NCBI GenBank assembly: GCA_027618995.1
Contig: JAQCGO010000013.1
Coordinates: 1-57,119 of the forward strand
Source of the DNA: Pseudomonadota bacterium
GTDB taxonomy: Bacteria > Pseudomonadota > Gammaproteobacteria > Steroidobacterales > Woeseiaceae
DNA length: 57,119 nt
Reading direction: 5' to 3'
Part shown: piece by piece, positions 17,581 to 26,110 of the stretch
Layout of the letters: each line of letters opens with the position of its first letter
Position numbering within the stretch: position 1 is the first letter of the stretch
Position numbers and translations under genes: made by a program
The notes under the pieces: model-generated
Told to the model about the DNA's origin: nothing
The model's database searches: none
Seen by the model: only the letters and a program-made list of their open reading frames with translations

Positions 17581-18434
17581 TGAGCACCTTCGCGCGCAAT
17601 TAGTTCGTCGATCAATTCGATCAGGTTCGGATAACTGCCGGCTTCGGCGCCGCCGGTGCGGTACTTGCCATTGACGACCACTGCTGGAACGCTTTGCATA
17701 GAGTAGCGGAGCGCGAGATCTTCGGCGACGCGCATTTTCTGGCTCACCTCAAAAGACTTCCAGGCACGCTGAAAATCTTCTGTGCTGACCTCAAAGCGTG
17801 CAAACAGGGATTGAATGGAGGCCTCTGAGCCGAGCCGGTTGCCACGACGATGATATTCATCGAATACAGCTTCGTGAAAAGCGGCCGGATCCTTGAGCAC
17901 GCCATTTCTGCCCAGTGCTTCCTCGGTGTAATACAACTGTGCATGCAATTTATGCCCGGCGCTCCACATCGCAGGGAGACGCACGAAGCGAATGTTGGCT
18001 GGTTTGTCTGCGGCCCAGGGATTGATGAATTTTTCGAAGTCATAACAGTGCGGGCAGCCGTACCAGAAAAATTCCGCAACCTCGATCTTGTCCGCACCGC
18101 CGACCGTCGGTTGCGTCGGGACAAGGCGGAAATAGTGCTGATTCTCCACGTACTTCCATTCCCGCGCTGCGACCGGCATTTGGGCTGGCTCAGGCTCCTC
18201 CGCCAGCACGATCGACTGTTCGCCTGACTCGGGTTCAGCCGCAGACTCCTCGACGACTTCAAGCACCTCGTCGCTGGACTCGGCCTCGCTCACCGATTCG
18301 GTGGCATCCGCCGCGGTTTCTTCGACAGCCTCTTCCACGGCCATCGGCGCTTCATCAGCTACCGGAGCCGGATCGTCACTACCACAAGCCGCCAGCAACA
18401 GCAGAACTACGCTCAAGCCAAGAATCTTTGTCAT
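17577..18434 (-). CDS. DsbA-family thiol:disulfide oxidoreductase, lipoprotein form
   Basis: 285 residues. The N-terminus is a lipoprotein signal (ILGLSVVLLLLAAC, Cys at residue 17). A long acidic linker rich in Glu/Ala/Ser (about 20-90) tethers the catalytic domain. The active site is CPHC in EFFWYGCPHCYDFE, and the cis-proline loop is SVPAVVVNGKY, both typical of DsbA. It would oxidise cysteines of exported proteins. The next gene 5' on this strand is cytochrome c4; the order polA, engB, cytochrome c4, dsbA is shared with Pseudomonas, which supports the identity. The lipid anchor and acidic tether are unusual beside soluble DsbA. Whether it acts as the main oxidase cannot be told. Confidence 0.88.
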   Translation of the reverse strand: MTKILGLSVVLLLLAACGSDDPAPVADEAPMAVEEAVEETAADATESVSEAESSDEVLEVVEESAAEPESGEQSIVLAEEPEPAQMPVAAREWKYVENQHYFRLVPTQPTVGGADKIEVAEFFWYGCPHCYDFEKFINPWAADKPANIRFVRLPAMWSAGHKLHAQLYYTEEALGRNGVLKDPAAFHEAVFDEYHRRGNRLGSEASIQSLFARFEVSTEDFQRAWKSFEVSQKMRVAEDLALRYSMQSVPAVVVNGKYRTGGAEAGSYPNLIELIDELIAREGAH

Positions 18435-19079
18435 CTATTTCAAACCCTGTATATAAGAAGAAATTGCGGTGACATCTTCCTTGCTCAAACGAGCGGAGAT
18501 GTCGCGCATGACCTCGGTTTTGCCATCCGAGGTTCTGCTCTCGGCAGCATAGTCACGCAATTGCTTGGCCGTGTACGTGGCATGTTGACCACTCAACATT
18601 GGATAAGTTGCAGCCGGGTTGCCTCGTCCGGTCGGGCCATGACATGCGAGGCATGCAGGAACTTTGGCCTCTTCATTGCCGCCGCGATACAAAGCCTCAG
18701 CGCGGGTCAGCGTACTTTCGTCGGCGACTGAATTCACCGCTGCTGGCAGGCTCTCGAAGTAGACGGCCAGGTCACGGATATCCTGATCCGACAACGGCAT
18801 CGCCATGCTGGTCATCAGCGGATCGCTGCGTGTCGCCTTGCCATCCGGACCGGGCTGGAACGCCTTCAGCTGTGCAACGAGGTAGAGCGCATTCTGGCCC
18901 GCCAGGTTCGGCCACACTGGATTGACACTGTTGCCGGCAGCGCCATGACAGGCGCTACAGGTGATGGACTTTGCCTTGCCCGCGTCAGCGGAACCGTCAA
19001 CGAGACTGTCGGCGCTGGCAGGCTGGGATACGTACGCCAACGCGGCGACGGCGAAAAAAGCAACGAAACTGATTTTCAT
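18435..19079 (-). CDS. Cytochrome c4, diheme
   Basis: Start chosen at ATG 19079 (a GTG two codons earlier is possible), giving the signal peptide MKISFVAFFAVAALAYVSQPASA. Two tandem cytochrome c domains carry CSACHGAAGN and CLACHGPTGRGNP; Met ligands follow in each half (for example SMAMPLSDQDI). Cytochrome c4 is a periplasmic electron carrier feeding terminal oxidases, often membrane-associated. The dsbA-like gene begins at 18434, one base on, so the two form an operon. Length and double-domain plan match the family. Confidence 0.92.
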   Translation of the reverse strand: MKISFVAFFAVAALAYVSQPASADSLVDGSADAGKAKSITCSACHGAAGNSVNPVWPNLAGQNALYLVAQLKAFQPGPDGKATRSDPLMTSMAMPLSDQDIRDLAVYFESLPAAVNSVADESTLTRAEALYRGGNEEAKVPACLACHGPTGRGNPAATYPMLSGQHATYTAKQLRDYAAESRTSDGKTEVMRDISARLSKEDVTAISSYIQGLK

Positions 19080-19230
19080 ATTCACTTAACCGCTACATCC
19101 TCGCGATGGCGGAGGCCATCGCTAATAAGTTTTGATTGTCCCCCGCGAAGCGCCTGAAGCCTTGCCGCGTAAGCCGGAAGCGCTCAGACTGTGGGGCGAA
19201 ATTATACACGACATTGTCGGGGCGTAACCC

Positions 19231-19827
19231 ATGTCACAGTACCCGAATGCAGCATTTATCAAGAGCGCCAACGCCCTGGATCAATTCCCGGCCGATTCGG
19301 GGGCCGAGGTCGCTGTTGCCGGCCGCTCCAACGGAGGTAAATCGAGTGCCATCAATATTATTGTCAACCGGCGGCAGTTTGCCCGTACCAGCAAAACACC
19401 GGGCCGGACGCAGCTGGTCAACTTTTTCAGCCTGCGGGACGAACAAAGGCTGGTCGATTTGCCAGGTTATGGTTTTGCCAAGGTCGCCGATTCGATGCGG
19501 CAGCACTGGGGCGAGTTGTTATCCGGCTATTTTCAGATTCGTGGCAGCCTGAGCGGCCTGATGCTGGTCGCGGACATGCGCCGGCGCCTGACGGATTACG
19601 ATCGGGTGATGCTGCAGTTCGCTGCGGACGTGAATGTGCCGGTGCATGTAGTGCTGACCAAGGCCGACAAGCTTAAACGCGGCCAGGTCGCGACGGCGGT
19701 CCTTGAAGTCCAGAAAGAGCTGGCCGGCAGGGCAACGGTACAGGCTTTTTCGGCGACGAAGCGGACCGGAGAGGACGAGGCGCGGCAAAAGCTCGAGGAC
19801 TTCCTGCACTCGCCACGACCGGCATAA
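19231..19827 (+). CDS. engB: Ribosome-biogenesis GTPase EngB (YihA/YsxC)
   Basis: 198 residues. GTPase motifs: G1 GRSNGGKSS, G2 region KTPGRTQ, G3 DLPGYGFA, G4 TKADK. The length and the motif KTPGRTQLVNFF identify the EngB/YsxC family, which assists late assembly of the large ribosomal subunit. The gene faces polA, as in Escherichia and Pseudomonas, with a small-RNA-sized gap between them. Its stop codon overlaps the A-run that forms the U-tract of the minus-strand terminator downstream of polA. Confidence 0.95.
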   Translation: MSQYPNAAFIKSANALDQFPADSGAEVAVAGRSNGGKSSAINIIVNRRQFARTSKTPGRTQLVNFFSLRDEQRLVDLPGYGFAKVADSMRQHWGELLSGYFQIRGSLSGLMLVADMRRRLTDYDRVMLQFAADVNVPVHVVLTKADKLKRGQVATAVLEVQKELAGRATVQAFSATKRTGEDEARQKLEDFLHSPRPA

Positions 19828-19857
19828 AAAAGCCCCGGAACACGAAGTATCCGGGGC
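19826..19857 (-). terminator. Rho-independent terminator downstream of polA and the sRNA
   Basis: An 8-base GC-rich stem (GCCCCGGA/TCCGGGGC, 10-base loop) followed on the minus strand by six T (19831-19826). On the plus strand it lacks a T-run, so it serves minus-strand transcripts. Confidence 0.85.
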
Positions 19858-19930
19858 CTGAAGAAGCAACCGGCTTGGGGTTACCGGGTTGCGCGCCTGT
19901 TTAGGGAGGTAAACAGGCGAAGTGACTATT
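19826..19930 (-). ncRNA. Candidate sRNA between polA and engB with C-rich loops
   Basis: On the minus strand three stem-loops follow one another. Hairpin 1 (19918-19895) has a 9-base perfect stem GCCTGTTTA/TAAACAGGC with the loop CCTCCC. Hairpin 2 (19892-19865) pairs GCAACC.GG with CCGGTTGC, with TAACCCCAAG in the loop. Hairpin 3 (19857-19832) is GCCCCGGA/TCCGGGGC followed by six T, a Rho-independent terminator. Position and orientation equal Spot 42 in Escherichia and ErsA in Pseudomonas; C-rich loops recall Xanthomonas sX13. The 5' end near 19930 is a guess; AATAGT just upstream may be a -10. Pairing with G-rich ribosome-binding sites is the expected mode. Confidence 0.7.
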
Positions 19931-20028
19931 GCACTCACAGTACATAGAGTCTGGACTGACTCTAAAGTTCCGCGCAAGACGTAAATCTCGGATTTGTATG
20001 CATTTTCAGGCAGGCCCCCTCCTACAAA

Positions 20029-22734
20029 CTAGTGTGCTTCGTCCCAGTTTGCGCCGCGGCCGACATCGACCTTGAGCGGCACGGCAAGCTCGGCAGCCGC
20101 GCACATGATCTCGCTGACGCGTGCCGCAAAGGCGTCTATCTCACCGTCCACAACTTCAAACACGAGTTCATCGTGTACCTGCATGATCATGCGGCCATCG
20201 GGCCGCTCGGCCAGCAGCCAGTCGTGCACCTTGATCATCGCGCGCTTGATGATATCTGCGGCCGTGCCCTGCATGGGCGCGTTGATTGCGGTGCGTTCCG
20301 CGTACTGGCGCAGGTTGGCGTTGCGTGAATTGATTTCCGGCAGGTACAGGCGGCGCCCGAAAACGGTCTCAACAAAACCATCCACGCGTGCCTGTTCACG
20401 AATGTTGTCCATGAAGGCACGGACCCCGGGATAGCGATCGAAATACAGGTTGACGTATTCCTGGGCCTGGCCACGCGCGATACCAAGTTGCTTGGCAAGG
20501 CCGAACGCCGACATGCCGTAGATCAGGCCGAAATTAATCGCCTTCGCGGAGCGACGCTGGTCCGCCGTCACGTCGCCAAGCGGGACTTCGAATACTTCGG
20601 CGGCGGTTGCCTGATGCACGTCCTGATCGGCGGCAAAGGCTTTGCGCAGACCTGCATCGGCAGACAAATGCGCCATGATGCGCAGTTCAATCTGCGAGTA
20701 GTCGGCCGCCAGCAGCAGGTAACCCGGTGGCGCGATAAACGCCTGCCGGATGCGGCGACCCTCGGGTGTGCGAATGGGTATGTTCTGCAGGTTCGGATCG
20801 GTCGATGACAAGCGACCGGTGGCAGCGACAGCCTGATGATATGAGGTGTGTATACGGCCTGTAGCCGCGGCTATTTGCAATGGCAGCTTGTCGGTGTAGG
20901 TGCTCTTGAGTTTGCTGACGCTGCGGTAGTCCATGATCACACGCGGCAGGTCGTACTCATCCGCCAACTCGACCAGCACATCTTCCGCCGTTGATGCTTG
21001 TCCCTTCGGCGTCTTGCGCAGTACGGGCAGGCCGAGTTTTTCGAACAGGATTTCCTGCAATTGTTTGGGCGAGCCAAGATTGAACGGGCCACCGGCCAGT
21101 TCGTGGGCTTGAGTTTCGAGGGCCAGCATCTTCTTTGCCAGTTCGGTGCTTTGCGTCGCCAGCATCTTGCGATCGACCAGCACGCCGGTTTCTTCCATTT
21201 GCAATAGCACGGGAACCAGTGGTTGCTCGATATCTTCGTACACGCGCAACAGGGAACCGGTCGCCGCGAGTTTCGCCGACAATACCTGGTGCAGTTGCAA
21301 AGTGACATCGGCATCTTCGGCCGCGTACCGTGCCGCCGTCTCGAGGTCGATCTGATTGAAGGTCAATTGTTTGGCGCCCTTGCCGGCAACATCCTCAAAG
21401 TGAATCGTTTCGCGCTCCAGGTACAGGCGCGCGACGGAATCCATGTCATGGCGCGTGGCAACACTGTTGAGAACATACGACTCGAGCATCGAGTCATAAC
21501 GCATCCCGGCCAGCTGAATGCCGTGCCTGGCGAGCACATGGGCATCGTACTTGAGGTGATGGCCGACCTTGCTGGCGCCCGGATCTTCGAGAAAATATTT
21601 AAGTTTTTCAAGAACTTTCGGTCTTGGCAACTGGTCCGGGGCGCCCGGGTAGTCATGGGCGAGCGGAATATACGCGGCTTTGCCTGCGGTCACGGCCAGC
21701 GAGATACCGACCACCTCGGCCGCCATGTAATCGAGACTGGTCGTCTCGGTATCGACGGCGACCAAATCGGCGTTGCGGATTTTCTCCAGCCATCGGTTGA
21801 ACGCAGCCCAGTCCAGAACGGTTTCGTATCGACGCTCGTCCGCGGCCGCTGGCGCGGGATGTTCTATCTGTGGCGCAGCCGGCAATTCGTCGAGCTGGCG
21901 CAGCAAAGTGCGCAACTCGAAACGATTATAAAGAGTTTGCAGGCTCTTGATATCCGCTCTCGCTGGTTGCAACTCGTCGATCGTGAACGGCAGGTCGACA
22001 TCCAGTTTGATGGTCGCGAGCTGTTGCGACAGGCGTAGCTGTTCGATGCTCTCGCGCAGGCTCTCACCGACTTTGCCGCCGATCTCATCGGCATGCTGGA
22101 CGATGCCGTCGGCAGAGCCATAGAGATTGAGCCACCTGGCAGCCGTCTTGGCACCGACCTTCGGTACCCCGGGAATGTTGTCCGATGTGTCACCGACGAG
22201 CGCGAGGTAGTCGATGATCTGCTCCGGGAATACATCGAACTTTTCTTTCACTGCAGCACGATCAAAAATGCTGTCGCTCATCGTGTTGACGAGCGTCACA
22301 TGATCGTCGACCAGTTGCGTCATGTCCTTGTCGCCCGTTGAGACCAGGACTTTGAGGCCCGCATCGGCTGCGCGTTTGCACAATGTGCCGATGACATCAT
22401 CGGCCTCGACACCGGCGATCTGCAGCAGGGGCAAACCCATCGCCGTCACGGCGGCGAGTATGGGTTCAACCTGCGCACGCAGGTCGTCAGGCATGGGTGG
22501 CCGTGTCGCCTTGTAGGCAGCAAACAGATCGTCACGGAAAGTTTTGCCGGGCGCGTCGAAAATGACAGCGATATGCGTTGCCTGCTGTTCGCGCACGAGC
22601 TTGTTGATCATGTTTAACACGCCGTGCAAGGCACCTGTCGGCTCGCCGTGCGAGTTCGTGAGATTGGGTAACGCGTGGAACGCCCGGTACAGGTAGGACG
22701 AGCCGTCGATCAGGATCAGATCAGCGCCCGGCAT
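20029..22734 (-). CDS. polA: DNA polymerase I
   Basis: 901 residues, full family length. The N-terminal 5'-3' exonuclease has LILIDGSSYLYRAFHALP and the acidic EADDVIGTL. The 3'-5' proofreading domain keeps its first acidic motif (VAVDTETTSLDY). The polymerase domain has motif A LLLAADYSQIELRIMAH, motif B RRSAKAINFGLIYGM and motif C MIMQVHDELVFEV. It fills gaps in repair and removes Okazaki primers. It begins 8 bases after the lptM stop and probably shares its transcript. Downstream lies the probable sRNA. Confidence 0.97.
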   Translation of the reverse strand: MPGADLILIDGSSYLYRAFHALPNLTNSHGEPTGALHGVLNMINKLVREQQATHIAVIFDAPGKTFRDDLFAAYKATRPPMPDDLRAQVEPILAAVTAMGLPLLQIAGVEADDVIGTLCKRAADAGLKVLVSTGDKDMTQLVDDHVTLVNTMSDSIFDRAAVKEKFDVFPEQIIDYLALVGDTSDNIPGVPKVGAKTAARWLNLYGSADGIVQHADEIGGKVGESLRESIEQLRLSQQLATIKLDVDLPFTIDELQPARADIKSLQTLYNRFELRTLLRQLDELPAAPQIEHPAPAAADERRYETVLDWAAFNRWLEKIRNADLVAVDTETTSLDYMAAEVVGISLAVTAGKAAYIPLAHDYPGAPDQLPRPKVLEKLKYFLEDPGASKVGHHLKYDAHVLARHGIQLAGMRYDSMLESYVLNSVATRHDMDSVARLYLERETIHFEDVAGKGAKQLTFNQIDLETAARYAAEDADVTLQLHQVLSAKLAATGSLLRVYEDIEQPLVPVLLQMEETGVLVDRKMLATQSTELAKKMLALETQAHELAGGPFNLGSPKQLQEILFEKLGLPVLRKTPKGQASTAEDVLVELADEYDLPRVIMDYRSVSKLKSTYTDKLPLQIAAATGRIHTSYHQAVAATGRLSSTDPNLQNIPIRTPEGRRIRQAFIAPPGYLLLAADYSQIELRIMAHLSADAGLRKAFAADQDVHQATAAEVFEVPLGDVTADQRRSAKAINFGLIYGMSAFGLAKQLGIARGQAQEYVNLYFDRYPGVRAFMDNIREQARVDGFVETVFGRRLYLPEINSRNANLRQYAERTAINAPMQGTAADIIKRAMIKVHDWLLAERPDGRMIMQVHDELVFEVVDGEIDAFAARVSEIMCAAAELAVPLKVDVGRGANWDEAH

Positions 22735-22742
22735 GGCGGCGC

Positions 22743-22919
22743 TTACTCAGCGTCAGATTCCGCAGCTTCTTCCTTGTCTTCGTCCTCGGCGGCCGATGGC
22801 TCGCCGACGGGTTCTACAGAACTCGGATTACCGGAAACGTACAGCGGGCCGCTTTGGCCACAACCCAGCAGGAACAGTGCCAGGAACAATGCCGCGGAAT
22901 TACGTAGAGGATTTTTCAT
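22743..22919 (-). CDS. lptM: Small LptM (YifL)-type lipoprotein
   Basis: 58 residues from the ATG at 22919; a TTG three codons earlier is unlikely because AAGG sits at a better distance from the ATG. The signal NSAALFLALFLLGC ends in a lipobox, and the mature start CGQSGPLY is the hallmark of LptM, which helps the LptD/LptE outer-membrane complex mature. The tail is strongly acidic (Glu/Asp/Ala). Placement between argH and polA in the same direction suggests co-transcription with polA. Confidence 0.8.
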   Translation of the reverse strand: MKNPLRNSAALFLALFLLGCGQSGPLYVSGNPSSVEPVGEPSAAEDEDKEEAAESDAE

Positions 22920-22980
22920 GAGAGACAACCTTTGCGTGGATTGCCCGATTATAAAGAGAAGCGTCGCGCTTTGTGCAGAT

Positions 22981-24165
22981 CTATTTCACGAAACGCTCGG
23001 CGACACGTCGGTAGGCGTCGCGAAACGGCACGCCTTCTTCGCGCACGATGCGATTGGCTTCTTCGGCCGCGTAGATACCGGGGTCGAGCCGGATGTTTTC
23101 GGCAATGAATCGCACACCGTCGAGCACATAGGCCATGATGTCGACACTCTCGATGGCGAGATCAATACCGCGAAACAAAGGCGCTTTGAGGCGCTGCAGG
23201 TCGCGCTGGTAGCCCGACGGCAGTTTCGCTGTGATGAGCAGCGATTCGTCAAGGCAGGCCTGCGTCGTTGCTGACGCGGCGCGGATCAGTTCCAGCACAT
23301 CGGGATTGCGCTTTTGCGGCATGATCGATGATCCGGTCGTGACCTCGGCTGGCAATGCAATGTAGGTAAATTCCTGCGTATAGAAGAGCAACAGGTCGGA
23401 GGCCATGCGACCGAGGTCCTGGGTCAGCAAAGTGATCTCGAACAACAGCGCCGACTCCGCTTTGCCGCGGGACAATTGCACGGCCGTCACCGGGTTCTGC
23501 GTGACGTCGAACCCAAGTTTGCGTGTGGTCAGGTCTCGGTCCAGCGGCAAAGCGGGGGTTCCATAGCCGGCCGCACTGCCCAGCGGGTTCTTGTTGACAC
23601 GTCGCTGCACCGCCTGCAATCCGGCAACGATGTCGGCAAACGCCTCATCGAAACCGCCACACCAGAGCGCCACCGAGGATGGCATCGCGTGTTGCATATG
23701 CGTGTAGCCGGGCAACGGGACTTTACCCTGGCACTGGCTGAGACCTTGCAGCGAAGCGCGCAAATTCTCGATCCTCTCGGTCAGGTCAACGGCGGCATCG
23801 CGCAAATACAGGCGCAGTGCTGTGAGCACCTGGTCGTTGCGCGAACGCCCGAGGTGCATACGTGCACCAGCCGTGCCGATATTTGCTATCAGTCGCGACT
23901 CGAGCGCCGTATGCGCGTCTTCGTCTTCGAGACTGATCGCCCAGTCACCGGCGGCGAATTCTGCGGCGAGCTGCCTGAGGCCGGCACAAATTGCTGCACT
24001 GTCTGCATCGCTGAGCAGGCCGGTTTCGGCCAGCATTTCGACGTGCGCGATCGAGCCGAGCACGTCGTAATGCACGAGGCGTACATCGAGCAAATGATCT
24101 TCGCCCGCGGTGTAACGCAAAACCCTCTCATCAAGCGGCAGACCCTTGTCCCAAAGCCGGCTCAA
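22981..24165 (-). CDS. argH: Argininosuccinate lyase
   Basis: 394 residues; TTG start overlapping the argB stop (TTGA). It contains the fumarase/aspartase-superfamily signature GSSIMPQKRNP and the upstream catalytic region PGYTHMQHAMPSS, plus HLGRSRNDQVLTALRLYLRD. It cleaves argininosuccinate to arginine and fumarate, the last step of the pathway. At 394 residues it is shorter than the usual 450-470; the reduction is at the C-terminus, where the cap domain of canonical ArgH is missing or short. It is the last gene of the arginine operon. Identity is sure; activity is expected since active-site motifs are complete. Confidence 0.93.
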   Translation of the reverse strand: MSRLWDKGLPLDERVLRYTAGEDHLLDVRLVHYDVLGSIAHVEMLAETGLLSDADSAAICAGLRQLAAEFAAGDWAISLEDEDAHTALESRLIANIGTAGARMHLGRSRNDQVLTALRLYLRDAAVDLTERIENLRASLQGLSQCQGKVPLPGYTHMQHAMPSSVALWCGGFDEAFADIVAGLQAVQRRVNKNPLGSAAGYGTPALPLDRDLTTRKLGFDVTQNPVTAVQLSRGKAESALLFEITLLTQDLGRMASDLLLFYTQEFTYIALPAEVTTGSSIMPQKRNPDVLELIRAASATTQACLDESLLITAKLPSGYQRDLQRLKAPLFRGIDLAIESVDIMAYVLDGVRFIAENIRLDPGIYAAEEANRIVREEGVPFRDAYRRVAERFVK

Positions 24166-25091
24166 GCGGCACCCCCCTGTTCAGCGGGCGTCAGGCCGGA
24201 GATGTCATTGACTACCAGCGTGCCTGTGCCTTCGTTGGTAAAAACTTCCAGCAGCAAGCTGTCGGGCAGTTTGTAAGAGATGATGTGTACCCGGTTGACA
24301 CCATTAGCCAGGGCCGACTCTATCGCTGCCGCCTTCGGTAACATGCCATCAGCGAGCTTGCCTTCGGCTTTCAGTTTTGCGAGCGCGGCACGGTCGATGT
24401 AACTGATCAGCGACAAGGGATCTTTAACGTCCTCGAGGATGCCGGGTGCGCCGGTCGCGAGGATCAATTTCTCGGCTTTCAATTCGGCAGCGATCGCGGC
24501 GGCGACGGTGTCGGCATTGATGTTCAGAATCTGGCCGGACTCATCGCAGGACAAAGGGCTGACGACAGGCATGAAACCGCTGTCGAGTTGCTTGCACAGG
24601 ATGTTCGCGTCAACAGCATCGATATCGCCGACGAAACCATAGTCCACAGCGTCTTTGCCCTCGCGCGCGACCGGTTGCCGGCGCCGGGCGCGTATCAGGC
24701 CGGCATCGATACCGCTGATGCCGATCGCAGGAATCTGCAGGTCGCGGCAGGACGCGAGGATGCGGGTATTGATCTGGCCGTTGAGAACCATCGTCGCAAC
24801 TTCGACCGATGCGCTGTCGGTCACCCGGCGGCCATCAATAAACGTCGTATCGAGTCCGAGTGCGGTCGCGAGCTGGGTCGACTGCGGCCCGCCGCCATGA
24901 ATCAGGACGACGCGGATACCCACCTGGTGCAGCAGGCCGACTTGCTCCATGAGCGCGGTGGTCAACACGGGGTCTGCGAATATTTCGCCACCGACCTTGA
25001 GCACAAAAACTTTGCCCTTGAACAGGCGAATGTAGGGCGCGGCGTGTTTCAGCGCAGAAACGACGATCGCGCGATCTGTAGTGGACGTCAT
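24162..25091 (-). CDS. argB: N-acetylglutamate kinase (possibly accepting another N-acyl-glutamate)
   Basis: 309 residues from ATG 25091 in an ATGA overlap with the previous gene. The amino-acid-kinase motifs are VLKVGGEIF, VLIHGGGPQ, and the acyl-binding GRRVTDSASVEVA; ATP-site elements include LILATGAPGILED. It phosphorylates the acylated glutamate in the second step of arginine synthesis. Because the carbamoyltransferase upstream carries an Ala at the residue that selects acetyl versus succinyl groups, the acyl specificity of ArgB deserves the same question. It lacks an ArgA acetyltransferase domain, so that activity must come from elsewhere. Confidence 0.93.
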   Translation of the reverse strand: MTSTTDRAIVVSALKHAAPYIRLFKGKVFVLKVGGEIFADPVLTTALMEQVGLLHQVGIRVVLIHGGGPQSTQLATALGLDTTFIDGRRVTDSASVEVATMVLNGQINTRILASCRDLQIPAIGISGIDAGLIRARRRQPVAREGKDAVDYGFVGDIDAVDANILCKQLDSGFMPVVSPLSCDESGQILNINADTVAAAIAAELKAEKLILATGAPGILEDVKDPLSLISYIDRAALAKLKAEGKLADGMLPKAAAIESALANGVNRVHIISYKLPDSLLLEVFTNEGTGTLVVNDISGLTPAEQGGAA

Positions 25092-26095
25092 GCGCCGGCT
25101 CCCAGCATCTGATAGAGCACGGCCATCTGCGCGAGCATGCGATTGCGTGCCTCGTGGATAACGACGCTGCGCGGGCCATCCAGAACCGGTTCGCTGACGA
25201 CGACGCCACGCCGCACCGGCAGGCAATGCATGAAGCGACAGTCCTCGCGCGCGTTCCCGAACCAGGGTTCATCGACACACCAGTGTTCAAGTTCGTTGCG
25301 CAGGGCTAGATCGCCAAGCTTGTCGCCGTAGGCCGCCGTGGACGACCAGGACTTGGCATAAATAATGTGTGCGCCCTGCATGGCCTCGACCCGATCAGTC
25401 GATTCGAGTACGGAGCCGCCGTTTGCGGCGGCGGCCTGACGTGCCTTGTCCATGATCGCGTCAGGCAAAGCGAAACCGTCCGGTCGCAGCACGGTGACGT
25501 CCATGCCGCGCCTTGCGGCCATGTACAGGGTGGAAGCCGGCACTGCCAGCGGCAGCGCCTTGGAGTGGTATGCCCAGCTGAGCACAAACTTGCCGCCATT
25601 GGCCGGCACCTGCAGGTCGTCGAGCGTTTTCCAGTCGGCGAGATTCTGACACGGGTGGTTCATAGCCGACTCCATATTGATCCAGGGCGTGTCGATCAGG
25701 TCCGTCATCGCAAAAAAGTCGGTCTCGGCCATGTCCGCGGCAAGGCTCTTGCGTTCCGCGAATGCGCGTATACCGATCGCGTCGCCGTAGGACGCGATGA
25801 CTGGGACGGCCTCGCGAATGTGCTCGGCCGCAGCGCCGTCCATGACAATTCCCGGGCGGGTTTCGAGGCCGTGGATGGACATCTCCGGCGAGATGACAAA
25901 AGAACCACCGCCCAGCCGAATCATGGCCGCCTGAAATGACGCCAGTGTGCGCAGCGACGGGCTCATAAATAGCAGGGAGAGTACCTTGCCCCGCAATGCC
26001 TCAGGCTCCGGGTGCCGGTCCAGCCGGTTGGCAAGCTGCAACAGTGCATTGATTTCGTCATTCGCAAAATCGGCCAGGTCATTAAATATTTTCAT
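25088..26095 (-). CDS. argF': N-acylornithine carbamoyltransferase (ArgF' type)
   Basis: 335 residues. The carbamoyl-phosphate motif is SPSLRT (45-50); others are MNHPCQNLADW and HCLPVRR. These place it in the transcarbamylase family, on the branch that works on acylated ornithine: LETRPGIVMDGAAAEHI matches the loop of acetyl- and succinyl-ornithine enzymes, not ordinary ArgF. In that loop Xanthomonas AOTC has Glu92 (MDGDTEEH) and Bacteroides SOTC has Pro90 (MDGDKPEH); this protein has Ala90. Substituting Glu92 by Ala, Ser or Pro is reported to convert AOTC toward succinylornithine. A good ribosome site (AAGGGAGAG) lies before the ATG. Pathway order with an acyl-group-retaining route agrees with the absence of argJ here. 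Confidence 0.88.
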   Translation of the reverse strand: MKIFNDLADFANDEINALLQLANRLDRHPEPEALRGKVLSLLFMSPSLRTLASFQAAMIRLGGGSFVISPEMSIHGLETRPGIVMDGAAAEHIREAVPVIASYGDAIGIRAFAERKSLAADMAETDFFAMTDLIDTPWINMESAMNHPCQNLADWKTLDDLQVPANGGKFVLSWAYHSKALPLAVPASTLYMAARRGMDVTVLRPDGFALPDAIMDKARQAAAANGGSVLESTDRVEAMQGAHIIYAKSWSSTAAYGDKLGDLALRNELEHWCVDEPWFGNAREDCRFMHCLPVRRGVVVSEPVLDGPRSVVIHEARNRMLAQMAVLYQMLGAGA

Positions 26096-26110
26096 TCATT
26101 CTCTCCCTTA

